Source: Chionis minor
Taxonomy: Eukaryota > Chordata > Aves > Charadriiformes > Chionididae
Assembly (NCBI GenBank): GCA_013398295.1
Contig: VZSF01001902.1
Coordinates: forward strand, 87,146-151,145
Length of the DNA stretch: 64,000 bases
Reading direction: 5' to 3'
Shown: one piece after another, positions 12,437 through 25,103 of the stretch
How the letters are laid out: each line of letters begins with the position of its first letter
Position numbering within the stretch: the stretch's first letter is position 1
Notes under the pieces: generated by a model
Database searches by the model: none
The model's input: the letters and a program-made list of their open reading frames with translations, nothing else
What the model was told of the DNA's origin: nothing
Made by a program: the position numbers and the translations under genes

Positions 12437-14233
12437 GTACGATTTACTTGTTTTGAACCTGGATACACAGGCACACGTATGGAAGCGCATACATTTGTTA
12501 TGCATATGTGTTATTTCTCTGATAGCAAGTTGCAATATGCGTGACCGAGACTGAATGTCTTTTTTTGCATCATATTAAAATATTTTAAATGAATTTTACT
12601 CAGTGCAATACAGTGTGTGAAGCAGCTGAAAGGTTAGCTTGAGGAATGTGTGTGTCTGTGATGATAAGGATGCTTGTAACAAACTGCTGCAGGTTGGAAA
12701 ATTATTACAACTGATTTCATCTTCTAAGGGAAGCCTCAGCTTTCAAAATGTTGGGAAGTTTTGCCATGGGGTGTACGTACATAGGTCTAATTCTGCCTTT
12801 TTCAACATTACAAAAGTTTACATCTAAATAGACCAAGACAGAAGGAGCAGAATAACAGGTAATTAAAGCTGAGTGCTTGTGTTGTTCATGGTACTCAGAA
12901 TTCATTTGGTTATAGAAGTTCTTTTGTTGCTTTTTTAGTGCCTCATGTGGAAACTCTTCTACATAAAAATGCCACAGGGCTGGTTTTTTCCTTTGTCCAC
13001 TTCTCCTTTCACACGGTGAATTCAGTAGAAAAAACAACGTTTCACACAGAAACAGCATTGCTACATACCGTAATAACTTCAGAAAGTTAACATACAGATG
13101 CATGCATTCATGTATGTATACATGCATACAAATGCATATAGGTACATATAGTTATCCTTTCCTTAGCGACTGAGTGAGTGCAACACGAACACTCTTAAAT
13201 ACTTTGCTGAATTCTGGCTTTTGTTCACCATGTTACAATTACAGGTTTTGTCAAAAGATGATATATAGCCCATTTTTCCTGAAAAAATGTTAATTGGTTT
13301 TATCATTCACTTTTTACAGCTGACTAATAAAGACCAAAAGAAACCTTAAACTGAACGCACCTAACTAAGACTGAGTTGGCTTCTTGGCATATCAAGGGTC
13401 AGATAGAGAGGTGCTAATCAGATATGAAAATCTAATTTGTAAAGTCTTCCGTATTTTACCCTGTCTTCTTAGATAATGCACTAGGAGGAACTTTGGGAAG
13501 TACAGCAGTAGTGTTAGGTATTTGTATCTTGTATCTTGGTTTTATCAGATGCATTTATACAGCGCAGAAGATTAGTCTGCATTGACTTGTCTAGACTTTA
13601 AAAGGCTTTTAAGTCATATCAAGCCAGCGTGTGATATCGACTGTATTCCTGTTGTCAAGCTACCACTGATGTTTATAGTTAGAAATGTGTCTAACATAGT
13701 AATGTGGAGGTGCTTGAGTAAACTGAATTTACTTTAATTTCTGGCAAGACACAAATACACTTTGTGCTTGCATATTCCAGATGTGTTCATGTCCTATTCA
13801 GAATAATACATCAGGTTAACCTTAGACAACATTTTACTATCTCAGGTGTGGCAAAAAACCTCTGGTGTCTGGAGCAGAAGGCAGTAGAGTTGCACACGTG
13901 TCAATTGTGGAGCAGAAGGCCTGTTGCAGAGTGGCTCAGAATTGCCAGAGGTCCCAAGGGACAGGTGGGATCACAGTTGTGTCCCTCTTGGAGAACACCT
14001 GCTACAGTTAGCCAGGCCTGTAGGAAGAGTGAATGCAACGATCTACGTAAAATCATGCAAAAAAACTAGTATGGAGGAGATCTCTGCACATGAGCTAGTG
14101 CAACCCTCATTCTGAGCAGATATAGATTGTGTTGGTTAGGGCACCTTGCAAAAGGGTGAGACGCCCACTACTAAAGGCAGCTTCATGAAAAACATGACCT
14201 GTGTCTCAATGGCTTTATTTTCTTCTCCCACAG
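12437..14233 (+). other. ADAMTS19: Intron, 1797 bp
   Basis: GT-AG intron. There is an ATGCAT/ATGTAT-rich stretch at about 13095-13150. A somewhat GC-rich segment at 13860-14010 contains the short direct repeat GGAGCAGAAGGC (two copies about 35 bp apart). No known repeat family was recognised. Confidence 0.8.
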
Positions 14234-14354
14234 AAATTTGGCTGTGATGGCATATTAGGATCTCTGGCTCGTGAAGATCATTGCGGTGTATGTAATGGTA
14301 ATGGAAAGTCATGCAAAGTTATTAAAGGTGATTTTAACCATACCAGAGGAGCAG
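14234..14354 (+). CDS. ADAMTS19: ADAMTS19 exon: cysteine-rich/spacer boundary
   Basis: 121-nt exon, phase 0 in, one base carried over. It encodes [10 protein letters not shown] and the [13 protein letters not shown] motif that marks the end of the cysteine-rich domain in ADAMTS proteins, and then enters the spacer. An NHT N-glycosylation sequon lies near the end. The acceptor CTCCCACAG and the donor GTAAGT are both strong. Confidence 0.95.
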
Positions 14355-16340
14355 GTAAGTCTGTTTATTTCAAATACTCACAAAACCAGTAGCTCTTTGA
14401 TTACTTTGAGCACTGGGAACTTTAAAAACCTATACTTCTTAAAATTATGCAGTTCCTCAGAAGAACTTCAGATTTACTTTTTTAAAGATAATAAGACATT
14501 TAAGATAAGAATGCATGAGTATTTTTAAATTTAATTGCTGCAAAATTATTGCAAATTGCTTCAATTATGAAATTAAGGAACTCTCTTAATTTGCCTTCCA
14601 TTAAGACAGACATTATTTCATAGGAGAGCCTGATTTTTAAGAAATCTGTGAAATAAAATTTATGGGTTTGGTAAATAAATGAACTGTAAATTCCTGTGTG
14701 TTTACATTTGTTTAGTGTTCTCCAAAACAAATATCCAAATTATGATCTGTTACCTAAAGTAACATCTGTAAACCAAGCTGGGCAATGGGAGAACATAAAG
14801 CCGAACGTGTGAAGAAACCTTATGCTTTTTCATTATTGATTGTTTTATACTAATAATAACATATCATAAAAAGCAAATAGATTTTCTGATGCAGAATGAA
14901 CAGGAGATTTTCAAACACTGCTGTGATCTGTTCTTTGAAAGAGAATAATTGACTGGCTCCAGTACAGTAGTGTTGACAGAGTAGAGGATTGAAATCCTAA
15001 TAATGTGCGCTCTGCACCATGTATACCTTCTCTCCAAGAAAAGTCTTTTCTTTGAAACAGCATTTGTTTGCCATTACACTTTCAGTTTCTTGAGTAGAAA
15101 ATGTGCAGAATTTCAAGACAGTAAGTAAATCACATCAAAAAATACTGTAACTAGAAGCAGACGGTGTATCTTTGAAAAATCAAGGACTTCAGTCCATTAT
15201 AGACCGAAGTATAGTACTTAAAATAAGAAGTTAGGCGTAGTCTTCAGATATTCCCGTCTGGCCCTCTCTTAAGCTGAAGGTAATGCAGAGCAGGGATCCC
15301 AAACAGCGGATGAGTCTGGAGGACTGCAAGATCAAAAACTACAAAGAAGGTGGCTGCTCATAGAAATTACAATGTGTCAGCTCTCTTCTATATCCACAAA
15401 CTTTCAAGTTTATTTAGGGTTCTCTGTCAATCCACAATATTGTGGTATTGCCCTCTCAACAACTGGGTAAGTTATTATCGAGAAACTGGACGGTTAGCGA
15501 TACTTAGAAAGTGTTATTAGCACTTAAGGAAATTAAAGATAAAAAATGCTGCTTTGCAGCAGTTTAATTTTCATGCTTCAGGATTATTGAAAAGGTTGGT
15601 AAATGCTTGGTATTTTGTTATGTAACATTACACAGCTATACAGAATAAAAACTTGGCTTACTGTCCACTTTTTGAAGTTCACACTGGTAATCTATAATAT
15701 GTTTTTATTTATTTATAACAGTCATGCTTGCAGTGTTTTTCACCTGCATTGGCTTTTCATCCCTTTTTACTTAAAGCAAATTGCTCAATAGCACGTCTTA
15801 GTCCCACGCTCTAAGGAAGCAACTGTAACGTAAAGCAAATAACTAGTAAGTAGACTTCAAAACTAAAGCCATTTTGAATGTATTAAAGCAAGAAGAGGGA
15901 GACAGAGCACAGAATATTAAACAATAAAAACATAAACAAAACCCAAACAGTTTGAGGATGTTTGGGGTTTAGTGCCATATCATTAGACCCTACGACCTGA
16001 GTGAAACTGGAATTCTTTTGTGGTCATCTGGTGGTGATGATCACACTAAACGACTGGGTCAGAGACAACTTCATCTGTTCCAGCCCCTGCCTGCACGGCC
16101 TGACTACTTACATTTTACTTTGCTATACTGTTTTAATGTATAGCATGTTCCATATAGTACATAGCGCACAGTTACATAACTTGTTCCAACATTTTTCAAG
16201 ACCCCTCAAACCACTGATATATAAATTATAACTTGTTAGGTTTAAAAAGCAAAATAGGAGAGAAAAAAATGAAAAAAACACACAAGGTTTACTTTTCTAC
16301 GCTTTTCTATTTAACTTGGGACATTTGTTCTCATGTTTAG
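14355..16340 (+). other. ADAMTS19: Intron, 1986 bp
   Basis: GT-AG intron, AT-rich throughout. I see no repeat family, RNA gene or conserved motif. Confidence 0.85.
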
Positions 16341-16421
16341 GTTATGTGGAAGCTTTGGTGATACCTGCAGGAGCAAGGAGGATCAAAGTTGTGGAAGAAA
16401 AACCAGCTCACAGTTACTTAG
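16341..16421 (+). CDS. ADAMTS19: ADAMTS19 exon: spacer
   Basis: 81-nt exon, the smallest of the set. It completes a split glycine codon and carries one base forward. It encodes the first spacer beta-strands, with YVEALVIPAGARRIKVVEE, which fits the ADAMTS spacer pattern of a hydrophobic strand, PxGAR and an IxVxE strand. It contains no cysteine, as expected for the spacer. The acceptor is ATGTTTAG and the donor GTAAAT. Confidence 0.95.
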
Positions 16422-17213
16422 GTAAATGTCATATGTTTTAGTCTTCATGTCCTGTTTTGGTCAGCACTGAAGAGTGATAGCTAAACATGCTTTTGTGATT
16501 AATTAAAAATCTACGTGGAAAAAACCCTGTGAAAAATACTTCTAAAGAAATTTTGTAGAAATAACAAAAGAATGATTATAGCACCATTTTTCATATAGGT
16601 TTTATTTTGAACTTTTGTCTTATCTCATGTTTCAAAGAATGTATTTAGATGATGTAAGAAAAATTTTGCATACTCAATCTTCAACATTTTCAGTTTTTCA
16701 TATGGAAAGCGCTAAAGAAAGTACTTCATATTAAAACTAGTGAAAAGAGCTTTATGCTGAAACATGGAATAATTTGTGCTCAGACACCAAAAAGTCCACA
16801 CTGACCAGCATATAGCAAATCATCAATGAAATCAAGCAAAAGTTCTAAAATTCTAAAAAATCTAAAATAAGAAAGCAGAAAAGTATTTCTTTACATTATT
16901 TTCAATTGTCTGAAAGTGTTCATGAACAAATGTAATAACAATGAATTTTTTCTTTAGTTTTTCCATTTCTATGAAGTTTTATTTCATAGAAAAAAACCCC
17001 TCTTTTAATGACTTCTAAAGCTGTTGTGTAGAAGAGTATAATTTGTTACTATTATTGTTACAGGATTTAAGTGAATATATGAAATATTGTAACTAGTGCT
17101 GTCCTGTGCATTGCTTAAATTTAAATTGAGAGAGATTTAGTATGAGAAATACGACAATGAAATGAAAAATCTCCTGGTTTGATCATTGTTCTTAGTTCTG
17201 CTAATATCTAATA

Positions 17214-17236
17214 ACATTATAATATTATTATAATGT
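17214..17236. repeat. 23-bp AT palindrome between short direct repeats
   Basis: Perfect 11-bp arms surround one central base. Copies of the 8-mer AATATCTA lie at 17203-17210 and 17237-17244, flanking the palindrome plus 3 bp. The sequence is AT-only apart from one C and one G, so chance is a real possibility. Confidence 0.7.
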
Positions 17237-19143
17237 AATATCTACATTTTAATTTTTTTTTTTACCTGAGTGTTCTCAGTACTTGGCTGACAGAAGGTTG
17301 AAGATGGTGAATCTTAATTATGACAGCTTAAGTTATCAATGGGCTACTCTGGTTTATCATGGGGTCTGCAACTGCCCTGTTTAAGGTATCATAGGAGATC
17401 ATTGGATTGTTCCCCAATGGACCATAGAGTTATATATGTAAGAGTGTTAAATTAATAACTGAAGTGTCATTGACATTTTTTTCTAAATTTTCCAATTTTT
17501 CTCTCTGTGCCTACTGTGTTAACATATGTGGACAACAAAAATGCTATGATTTTTTGTTTTTTAAAACATGCAAAAATAAATAGATGTTGGAATTGTATTT
17601 AGAGAAATTAATTCCTTTTTCACGAGTAACTGATTCATCTCTTACCTTACAAATGGCAAAACAAATGTAAAGTTTTTTATGTCCATGAAATAATGTCAGT
17701 TATGCTGCTTATTTTTGAAAGATGCTAAATGGCACATAATCAGCTCTTAATTGCTTGTCATTTTAATTTTACTTTTCTTAATTTTGTTAATTTTGTTAAT
17801 GTCAGTCTGAATGAGGATCAGCCAGTATTTCAATTCAATATTTTTTGTTAAGCCTTCATGGGGATGATGGAACAGGTCTGCCACAGTGTTTTGAACTGTT
17901 GTTGCACCTTTTTTTCTTTTTTTTACTGGCAGAAGGGACTTAAACATTCTTCACTTATTGATTACGAAAGCATAAAAATCTGAATTGAAAAGGAGTAATA
18001 TTTTAAATAGGAACATTTTCAGTAAGATTAGCGTAATGAAAGTTTTGGGGAGAAGGCATATATCTTTCATCTTTGAAGCAATATTCTTCAAAATACTGTG
18101 ATTAAGAATGTGAGGTGAAACATAAGATTCTCATGTTTCTAATTTTTTTTCTGTCTTTACATTTCTGTATGGTGACATTGCATAGTCTTTTGCTCTCTGC
18201 GTTTCTGTACTTGAAATGAGTCAATACAGGCCAACATTATTTCTGTTCTGCTAATTGTCATATACACATTTTAAGATTAAGTTTTTTAAAAAACATAGCT
18301 CATTATAGGATTAATAAATGTATAACTAGAGGTATAGCTGTAAACACAGTTTAATCCAGTGTACACTGTGGTTTACAAAGTAGAAGGTAATTTAAACTGA
18401 AGGAAGTTTCGATCCCTGTTGTACAGGGCAGGTGAAGTACAGCGGGTGTCAAAGTGAAATGTCCATCTCTGGATTTACTTGGTGGTCAGAGAGCAGAGTC
18501 ACTATGATCTCAAAGCTGCAATGGTGTTGCTGAAGTGAGTGGTAAAACAACAGCCCCCATCAGTAGCATCATTGGGTGACTGAAGTTTTGGATCAAACCT
18601 TCAGAGGAGTTCTTCTTGAACACCTCAGATATCCATCCCCTTTACCTGAGGTATATCAACATACACCACAGTAGCAGGAGCTAGGCATCCTAGGAGAAAA
18701 GACAAGGTATAACTTTCAGCTGCATTTACTGAATCATTCGAACTGTCGAGGTCTGTTCTGTCTCTTCTACCCTGGGGGAAGGTAGGAGCAGTGATACAGA
18801 CAAACATTAGGTATTCCTTCGTATTGAAATTATATGAGAAAATGCATAAGAGATTGTAATTCTTCTTTCATTGGCAGAGTATTCAGGAATAGGAATTATT
18901 TGTAGAGGTGTAGACAGAGCAGGGGCAAGTGTTTATTTAATCTGAGACTATTTCGTAAAACATATACTTATTATTTTTGGAATTAGAATGCATTGTTTTA
19001 AGAAATAATTTTGAGATTTATTTTTGAAGCATAAATTAGCAAGGATAACCCTGTCTGCTTATAACCATGGTGACGTAAGAGTTGGTTCATGGTCAGTTAC
19101 TTTAAAAAAATTACTGTAAGAAGAGCTGTAAAAAAGTTAGGAA

Positions 19144-19395
19144 ATCACAGAATCACTTAGGTTGGAAGAGACCTCTAAGATCATCGAGTCCAACCATAAA
19201 CCTAACACTGCTGCCAAAACCCCGCGCTAAACCATGTCCCTCGGCACCATGTCTACCTGTCTTTTAAATACCTCCAGGGATGGCGATTCCACCACTTCCC
19301 CAGGCAGCCTGTTCCAGTGCTTAACAACCCTTTTGGTTAAGAAATTTTTCCTCGTATCCAATTTAAACCTCCCCTGGCGTAATTTAAGTTGTTTC
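19144..19395 (-). mobile_element. CR1 LINE 3' end, minus orientation
   Basis: Read on the minus strand this is a 5'-truncated chicken-repeat-1 3' terminus. It has the characteristic block ending in GGTCTCTTCCAACCTAAG-like sequence, followed by the ATTCTGTGAT terminal repeat unit that CR1 uses instead of a poly(A) tail. The element body contains the typical AGGCTGCCTGGGGAAGTGG segment. CR1 elements are nearly always 5'-truncated in birds. It is not expected to be mobile. Confidence 0.9.
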
Positions 19396-20726
19396 AAGCA
19401 TTATCTATATTGCTGTGGTCTAAGATAATGTTTTTTCTGTTGCTAAGTTTTCATTTATACTTGGCAAGTGTTAAAAGTTTTTTCAAAAAAATTTTTAATG
19501 TAGCATACAAAAAGGAAGATTGGGGGATTTTTGTACAAGAGATAAACTAGATTAGAGAGGTTATTTGTGTGACACTTGTATAATGGCATGACAGGTACAG
19601 GCCCCGTAATGAATTAATAAGATTGGTTAATGGTGTATAACTACACAAATGTCTTACTGTCTAAAACCTGAAATTTTTCTGTGCTAATTGGAAATGAGAG
19701 AAATTACTTGGTTTCAGCTGAACTGAGGTGGATTAGCTGTATCTTTATTCTCAAATATGTGATCAAGCAGCTTGAGGGATATAGACCCTTTGAACCCTCA
19801 GTTTAACACTGCATGACATTGTAATCGCTGATTCTCTTAGAGGTATCAACTCCATAGGTGTGCTGTGTTCTTGTCTGATTTCCCTTTCTGAAGTAAGTTT
19901 CCTAGTTAAAGAAAAGCATGTTGGACCACATTTTGGGGAAGGAGGGTGTGGGAAAGCAGATGGGGTCTGCCAAATACTACAGAAGTCTGAGTCCCTCATT
20001 TCTGACAATGCTGATAGTTTTAAAATACCTCAGACCAAATTCTTAGGCTGCATAATTTCTAGATTCAAGGGAAGCCAGTTGAGGACTTGGTCCTGTAGCA
20101 GAGACCAGCATCCACTGAGACTAAATGTGTTTTCCTTTCACATATAGAGAGCCACAGAAGATGGTTATAAGTAACACCTTTTGAAATCATTTTGCATCAA
20201 GATGAAAAAAATGCCCTCTATATAAAGAAAGGAGTTGACTTCACAGAGCTGTCTTTGAAAAGCAGGGATGAGCAGATTAATAACTTGTGGGTAAAAATTA
20301 GGGGCCGAGCCCAACAAAGGAAACTTCGTGACTGGCGTTTACTACAGGCTGCCTGACCAAGGGGACCCCGTTGGTGAAGCGTTCTTACTTCCAACTACAG
20401 GAAGCATCGCACTTGCAGGCTCTGACCCTGCCTAGTGACTTTGATAGCTCAACATCTGCTGGAGAAACAGCACAGCAAGCTGTGAACAGTCCAGGAGACT
20501 CTTGGAGTGTATCGAGGATAATTTCTTAATGCAGGTGGTAGACAGCCCAACCAGAGGAACGGCGTTACTGGACCTTGTTGGTTGCTTACCAACACAGATG
20601 AACTATTTAGAGAAGTCAGGATTGGTGGCAATATGGGCTGCAGTGATCATGCCCCAGTGAAACTCAGGATCTTGAGGGGTGTGGGCCAGGTGAAGACTAA
20701 AGCCAGGGTTCTGAACGTTAGGAGAG

Positions 20727-21548
20727 CGAACTTTCAGTTGTTTAAGGAGTTAGTGGATGGGACCCTCTAGGAAACTGCCATCAGGGATAAAGGAGCAGAA
20801 AAGACCTGGCAGCTCTTTAATGACACTTTTTCCTAGATTGCAAGAGCTCTCGATTCACACATGTGAAAAATCAGGCAAGGAAGACAGGAGACCAGCATGG
20901 CTGAGTAAGGACCTCCTGGTCAAACTAAAGTGTAAAAAGGAAATACAGAGGCAGTGGAACCAGGGACATGTATCCTGGGAAGAACGTAGGGACACTGCCC
21001 ATATGTGCAGGAATGGGATCAGGAAAGCTAGGGCACAGTTGGAGCTGAGTTTGGCAAGGAATGCAAAGAATAATAAGGGCTTCTACAGGTACGTTAGTCA
21101 GAAAAAGAAGATCAGAGAAAATGTACACAAACAACCCTCCCACCACCCCACCACCCCTCGATAAATAAGACAGGAGAACTAATGACAGCAAACATGGAAA
21201 AGTCTGAGACACTGAACAGTTTTTTTTCCTCAGTTTCAGTGATAATCACTCTTCCCACATCTCTCAAGTCCCTGCATGTCAAGGTAGGGACTGGTGGAAT
21301 GAAGTCCCTCCCATAGCAGTTCAGGTTTGAGATCACCTGAGGAACCTGAACATGCACGAATCCGTGGAACCCAGTAGATTGCATCTCAGGATCCTGAGGG
21401 AAATGGCGAATGTAGTTGCCAAGTCACTCTCAAGCTTTTATTAAAAGTCACGGCAGTCAGGTTAAGTCCCCAGTGACTGGAGAAAAGGAAATATTGCACC
21501 ATTTTAAAAAAGGGTTATAAGGTGGATCCTGTGAACTACTGACCAGTC
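20727..21548 (+). repeat. 822-bp tandem repeat, copy 1 (probable false duplication)
   Basis: The block starts at CGAACTTTCAGTTG and ends at GACCAGTC just before the N at 21549. It reappears at an exact offset of 823 bp. The long chance frames in the two copies translate identically in three different frames, so the copies are essentially or fully identical. The rest of this old CR1 is heavily diverged, so identity between the copies cannot be ancient. Confidence 0.95.
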
Positions 21549-21549
21549 N
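21549..21549. other. Assembly gap (single N)
   Basis: This is the only ambiguous base in the window. It lies exactly at the junction of the two identical 822-bp blocks, which is where two overlapping contigs would have been joined without merging. Confidence 0.97.
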
Positions 21550-22371
21550 CGAACTTTCAGTTGTTTAAGGAGTTAGTGGATGGGACCCTCTAGGAAACTG
21601 CCATCAGGGATAAAGGAGCAGAAAAGACCTGGCAGCTCTTTAATGACACTTTTTCCTAGATTGCAAGAGCTCTCGATTCACACATGTGAAAAATCAGGCA
21701 AGGAAGACAGGAGACCAGCATGGCTGAGTAAGGACCTCCTGGTCAAACTAAAGTGTAAAAAGGAAATACAGAGGCAGTGGAACCAGGGACATGTATCCTG
21801 GGAAGAACGTAGGGACACTGCCCATATGTGCAGGAATGGGATCAGGAAAGCTAGGGCACAGTTGGAGCTGAGTTTGGCAAGGAATGCAAAGAATAATAAG
21901 GGCTTCTACAGGTACGTTAGTCAGAAAAAGAAGATCAGAGAAAATGTACACAAACAACCCTCCCACCACCCCACCACCCCTCGATAAATAAGACAGGAGA
22001 ACTAATGACAGCAAACATGGAAAAGTCTGAGACACTGAACAGTTTTTTTTCCTCAGTTTCAGTGATAATCACTCTTCCCACATCTCTCAAGTCCCTGCAT
22101 GTCAAGGTAGGGACTGGTGGAATGAAGTCCCTCCCATAGCAGTTCAGGTTTGAGATCACCTGAGGAACCTGAACATGCACGAATCCGTGGAACCCAGTAG
22201 ATTGCATCTCAGGATCCTGAGGGAAATGGCGAATGTAGTTGCCAAGTCACTCTCAAGCTTTTATTAAAAGTCACGGCAGTCAGGTTAAGTCCCCAGTGAC
22301 TGGAGAAAAGGAAATATTGCACCATTTTAAAAAAGGGTTATAAGGTGGATCCTGTGAACTACTGACCAGTC
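21550..22371 (+). repeat. 822-bp tandem repeat, copy 2
   Basis: Second copy of 20727-21548. After its last base the sequence continues uniquely as AGCCTTAACTCAG, which is the natural CR1 continuation (CAGTCAGCCT). Only this copy has a proper right flank and only copy 1 has a proper left flank, as expected for an unmerged contig overlap. Confidence 0.95.
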
Positions 22372-24187
22372 AGCCTTAACTCAGTTGAATTTTTCGAAAA
22401 GTTACTCAAATCTCAAGTCTTAATGTTCTTAAGGTGTCTTGAAGGGAACACATGATAATCTGAATGGAATTGAAACAATGACTTCCTTGATAAAAGATAT
22501 CAGTGAAAGCACTGTCATTTAGAATTGAATTTCAGATATTTATTTTTTTTTAATTTGTCAGTTTTCTTAAGAAAAATAAGGGTCAGTCAAAATGAAATTG
22601 TTTTGCTACTTTTCTGGAGACTATGACTAAATTTTGCACAAAACAAAAGGTAAAATTTGCAATTCACAAAGACGCCGACTTCCCTCTTGTTTTGGTACAA
22701 ATGCCTTTTTTCTTAACCTCTCCATAAAGTCTGGCAATTTCAATTTAAGCAAAAAATTTAAAAATTAATACAGTGGTGTAGTATTTTACAGTTTTCCATA
22801 GCAGACAAAAAAAGGATTAGTAGGCACAGGTTTCCCAAGTGGAGGACCCAGACTAGGGCACTCTTGCTTCCCACTCAGCACTGGGAGATACAACAGCTGA
22901 ACTACGAAATATTGCATCTCCGTGTCTGTATAGCCTCTTGCACCTCATTAAACTTGGAAGAGTCCATATCCTGGTGCAGTAATTAAAAAAGATATTGCAC
23001 TCGTCACCATTACTTAATTGTCATTGTGATGATGCCTATTTTATGCTCTGCAGAGATATACTTACAATTAACTCCCTTGTTTTAGCACTGAAATTTTGGT
23101 CTTTGTTACAGTTTTTGTAGTAGTTGTTGTACTTTGTTTGCAGTAGGTTTTGCCAGTCTGAGTTTTCTTTGATTGTCTTTTTAGTTGTACATGTATTGCT
23201 CTATTTGTATTGCTTGAGAGAGGATACGCTTGTGTGCTGAATTTTCTTCCTGTATTGCATTACTTTGTACAGGAAATCCTCCTGTATCAAAAGCTAAGCA
23301 GAGTGGGAATACGTGTGTGGTGTGCAATAAAACTCAGTGAACTTGCTTACAATATGGGATGTGACAGAGTAAAGAACAGAAGCTGGGCTGCCTGAATCCA
23401 AGCATGAATTTTAGGCTTGAGGATACCCTTTTTTACTTCGTCTAACCCGCGTGGCTCAAGTGAAGAATCTGAAAGCAGAAAATGGAAGATCTGGCGTATT
23501 TCTCTATTCTGCTGCTGGGGTTCTAGTTTCCTGCATGTGTCTGCAGGCTGTGGCACACACATAGTTCATTTTAAAGACAAGACAAAATGATGCAAGGTCT
23601 GCTGCTCTCCAGGGAGAGGATGCCGCTCCATCTGAGCAGCATGACCCAACTGGACCTTGGTGCTTTCAAGTACATTTGGTTTTTTCTCCACTGAGAAGAG
23701 GGCTGGCCCCTACAGTTTAAACACTAAATGGAACTTAATTACCATTAATAATAGAATGTTTAAACCTAAAATATCAGTCTTAAAATCTTGCAAAATCGAT
23801 GGTTATTTTTAGTGCAGGGCTGTTCTACAGCATTAATGGATTTTATAGTCTTAATATTTATTACACAGTTCTGCAGTGGTACACATCAGTCGTGTCTTAC
23901 GCAATTGTATTTCTGCCAGTCCATAGACCTGTTGCCATTGTTTCCCATAGAAACAAAACATAACAGCATAAATATGAAGAGGAGAGAAGATGATTACAGG
24001 AGTGACTCACATTAACTTATGACTTTAAAAAAGAAATTTTGGACAGGGCTTAAACTGTTGAGGTTCTCTTACAACAGTCTGATGCCAAACGTGCAATTTC
24101 AATGAAGAGGAATGTGTAAAACTTCTGGTTCTGAAGGTGACTTCAATTATATTTTACTTCACATGATTATTTCAGACCTGATCTGAA

Positions 24188-24233
24188 CAAAATAAAATAA
24201 AATACAGCAAAATAAAATAAAATAAAATAAAAT
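24188..24233. repeat. (ATAAA)n microsatellite
   Basis: Pentanucleotide AAAAT/ATAAA tract with one internal interruption (ACAGC). Simple intronic repeat. Confidence 0.9.
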
Positions 24234-24945
24234 TACAGGTCCTTCACAGAAGGATCTATTCAGTTTACTGTAGAAAAATAATGTAAAACCCTGGTTCTCA
24301 ATGTATGAAATGTATCTTACCTGACTTGATTTTGCTTTTGAAAATAAATTAGGCCAACGAGAGGAATGATTCAGCCATAGAGAAAAGCTTTTCCTATTTT
24401 TTAGAAGCATCAAGTTGTGTGAAAAGTGTATAAAATAGATAACAGCAGTATTGTCACATTCTAAGATGGAGAAAAAGGCAGTTGTAGTTATTAGAGGGGA
24501 AAGGGTAGTGAACCAGAATTTTTTTTAAATTTTAGCCTAATTCCACAAATCTCAAAGAGTGTATTGTGAAATATTGTTTCCCATGCCTTTATGGATTATA
24601 GAAATGACCACCCTGGGAATACAGAATGGTTGCCTTTGCCTTAAATTAATTCAGTGATCAAGTTATGAATTATGCTGGAGCCCATCAGTCTCTTCAGGCA
24701 TTAAAACACTGATGTTAACTTCAAGTAATGTTAAACACACATGGTTTTGCCAAGCATTCCTTCCAGAAAGTGTTTCTGAAGCATGTTCCAATTTAAGTTC
24801 ATGTATAGGAGGATCCATAAATATCTTTGCAAACAAAGAGTTAGGTGGTTTCACCTATTTGCTAAATTATCCAAACAGGAAGTGAAAGGATGCCCAAACC
24901 ACTACTGACACCTTTGATATTGGTCTTTTTTCATATATTTTGCAG

Positions 24946-25103
24946 CTCTTCGAGATGCTGGAAAACAGTCAATCAATAGTGACTGGAAGATCGAGCATTC
25001 AGGAACATTCAATATTGCTGGGACCACTGTCCATTATGTTCGGAGAGGTCTCTGGGAGAAAATATCAGCCAAAGGTCCCACAACGTCACCTTTACATTTA
25101 CTG
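24946..25103 (+). CDS. ADAMTS19: ADAMTS19 exon: spacer core
   Basis: 158-nt exon that completes a split alanine codon and ends in phase 0. It encodes spacer strands with [19 protein letters not shown], the [20 protein letters not shown] segment and the PTTSPLHLL ending. This is the usual ADAMTS spacer layout, cysteine-free. In other family members the spacer carries the main substrate exosites. The acceptor is TTTTGCAG and the donor GTATGA. Confidence 0.95.

Larger units (their letters stand above)
20270..22490 (+). mobile_element. CR1 LINE ORF2 fragment (degraded), containing a duplicated block
   Basis: Sense-strand similarity to CR1 ORF2 runs from the endonuclease region (a YYRLPDQG-like start near 20338, followed by GCSDHAPVKLRIL near 20639) into the inter-domain segment. 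That segment contains RRANFQLFKEL, SGKEDRRPAWLSKDLL and WEERRDTAHMCRNGIRKARAQLE. Stops and frameshifts show it is dead. It lies in the same orientation as the host gene. The left and right limits are approximate: similarity fades after about 22370. The region includes an exact tandem copy that is probably an assembly artefact, so the real element is about 0.8 kb shorter. Confidence 0.88.
16422..24945 (+). other. ADAMTS19: Intron, 8524 bp as assembled
   Basis: GT-AG intron. It holds a short AT palindrome at 17214-17236, a minus-strand CR1 3' end at 19144-19395, and a CR1 ORF2 fragment near 20270-22490. Within the CR1 lie the 822-bp false duplication and the single N at 21549. An (ATAAA)n repeat lies at about 24188-24233. 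If the duplication is an artefact, the true intron is about 7.7 kb. Confidence 0.85.

Noticed and set aside
12717..13127. 136-codon minus-strand frame in an intron
   Set aside because: Low-complexity start (repeated ATGCAT-type sequence), no recognised motif and no splice context. Considered a chance frame.
13873..13920. Two copies of GGAGCAGAAGGC, a possible repeat array
   Set aside because: Only two short copies and no further units. Too little to call a repeat.
20757..21987. Repeated 135-codon frame occurring twice, looking like a tandem gene pair
   Set aside because: It is CR1 ORF2 sequence, and the two copies lie in the 822-bp blocks that flank an N. It is a dead LINE plus a probable assembly error, not a gene family.
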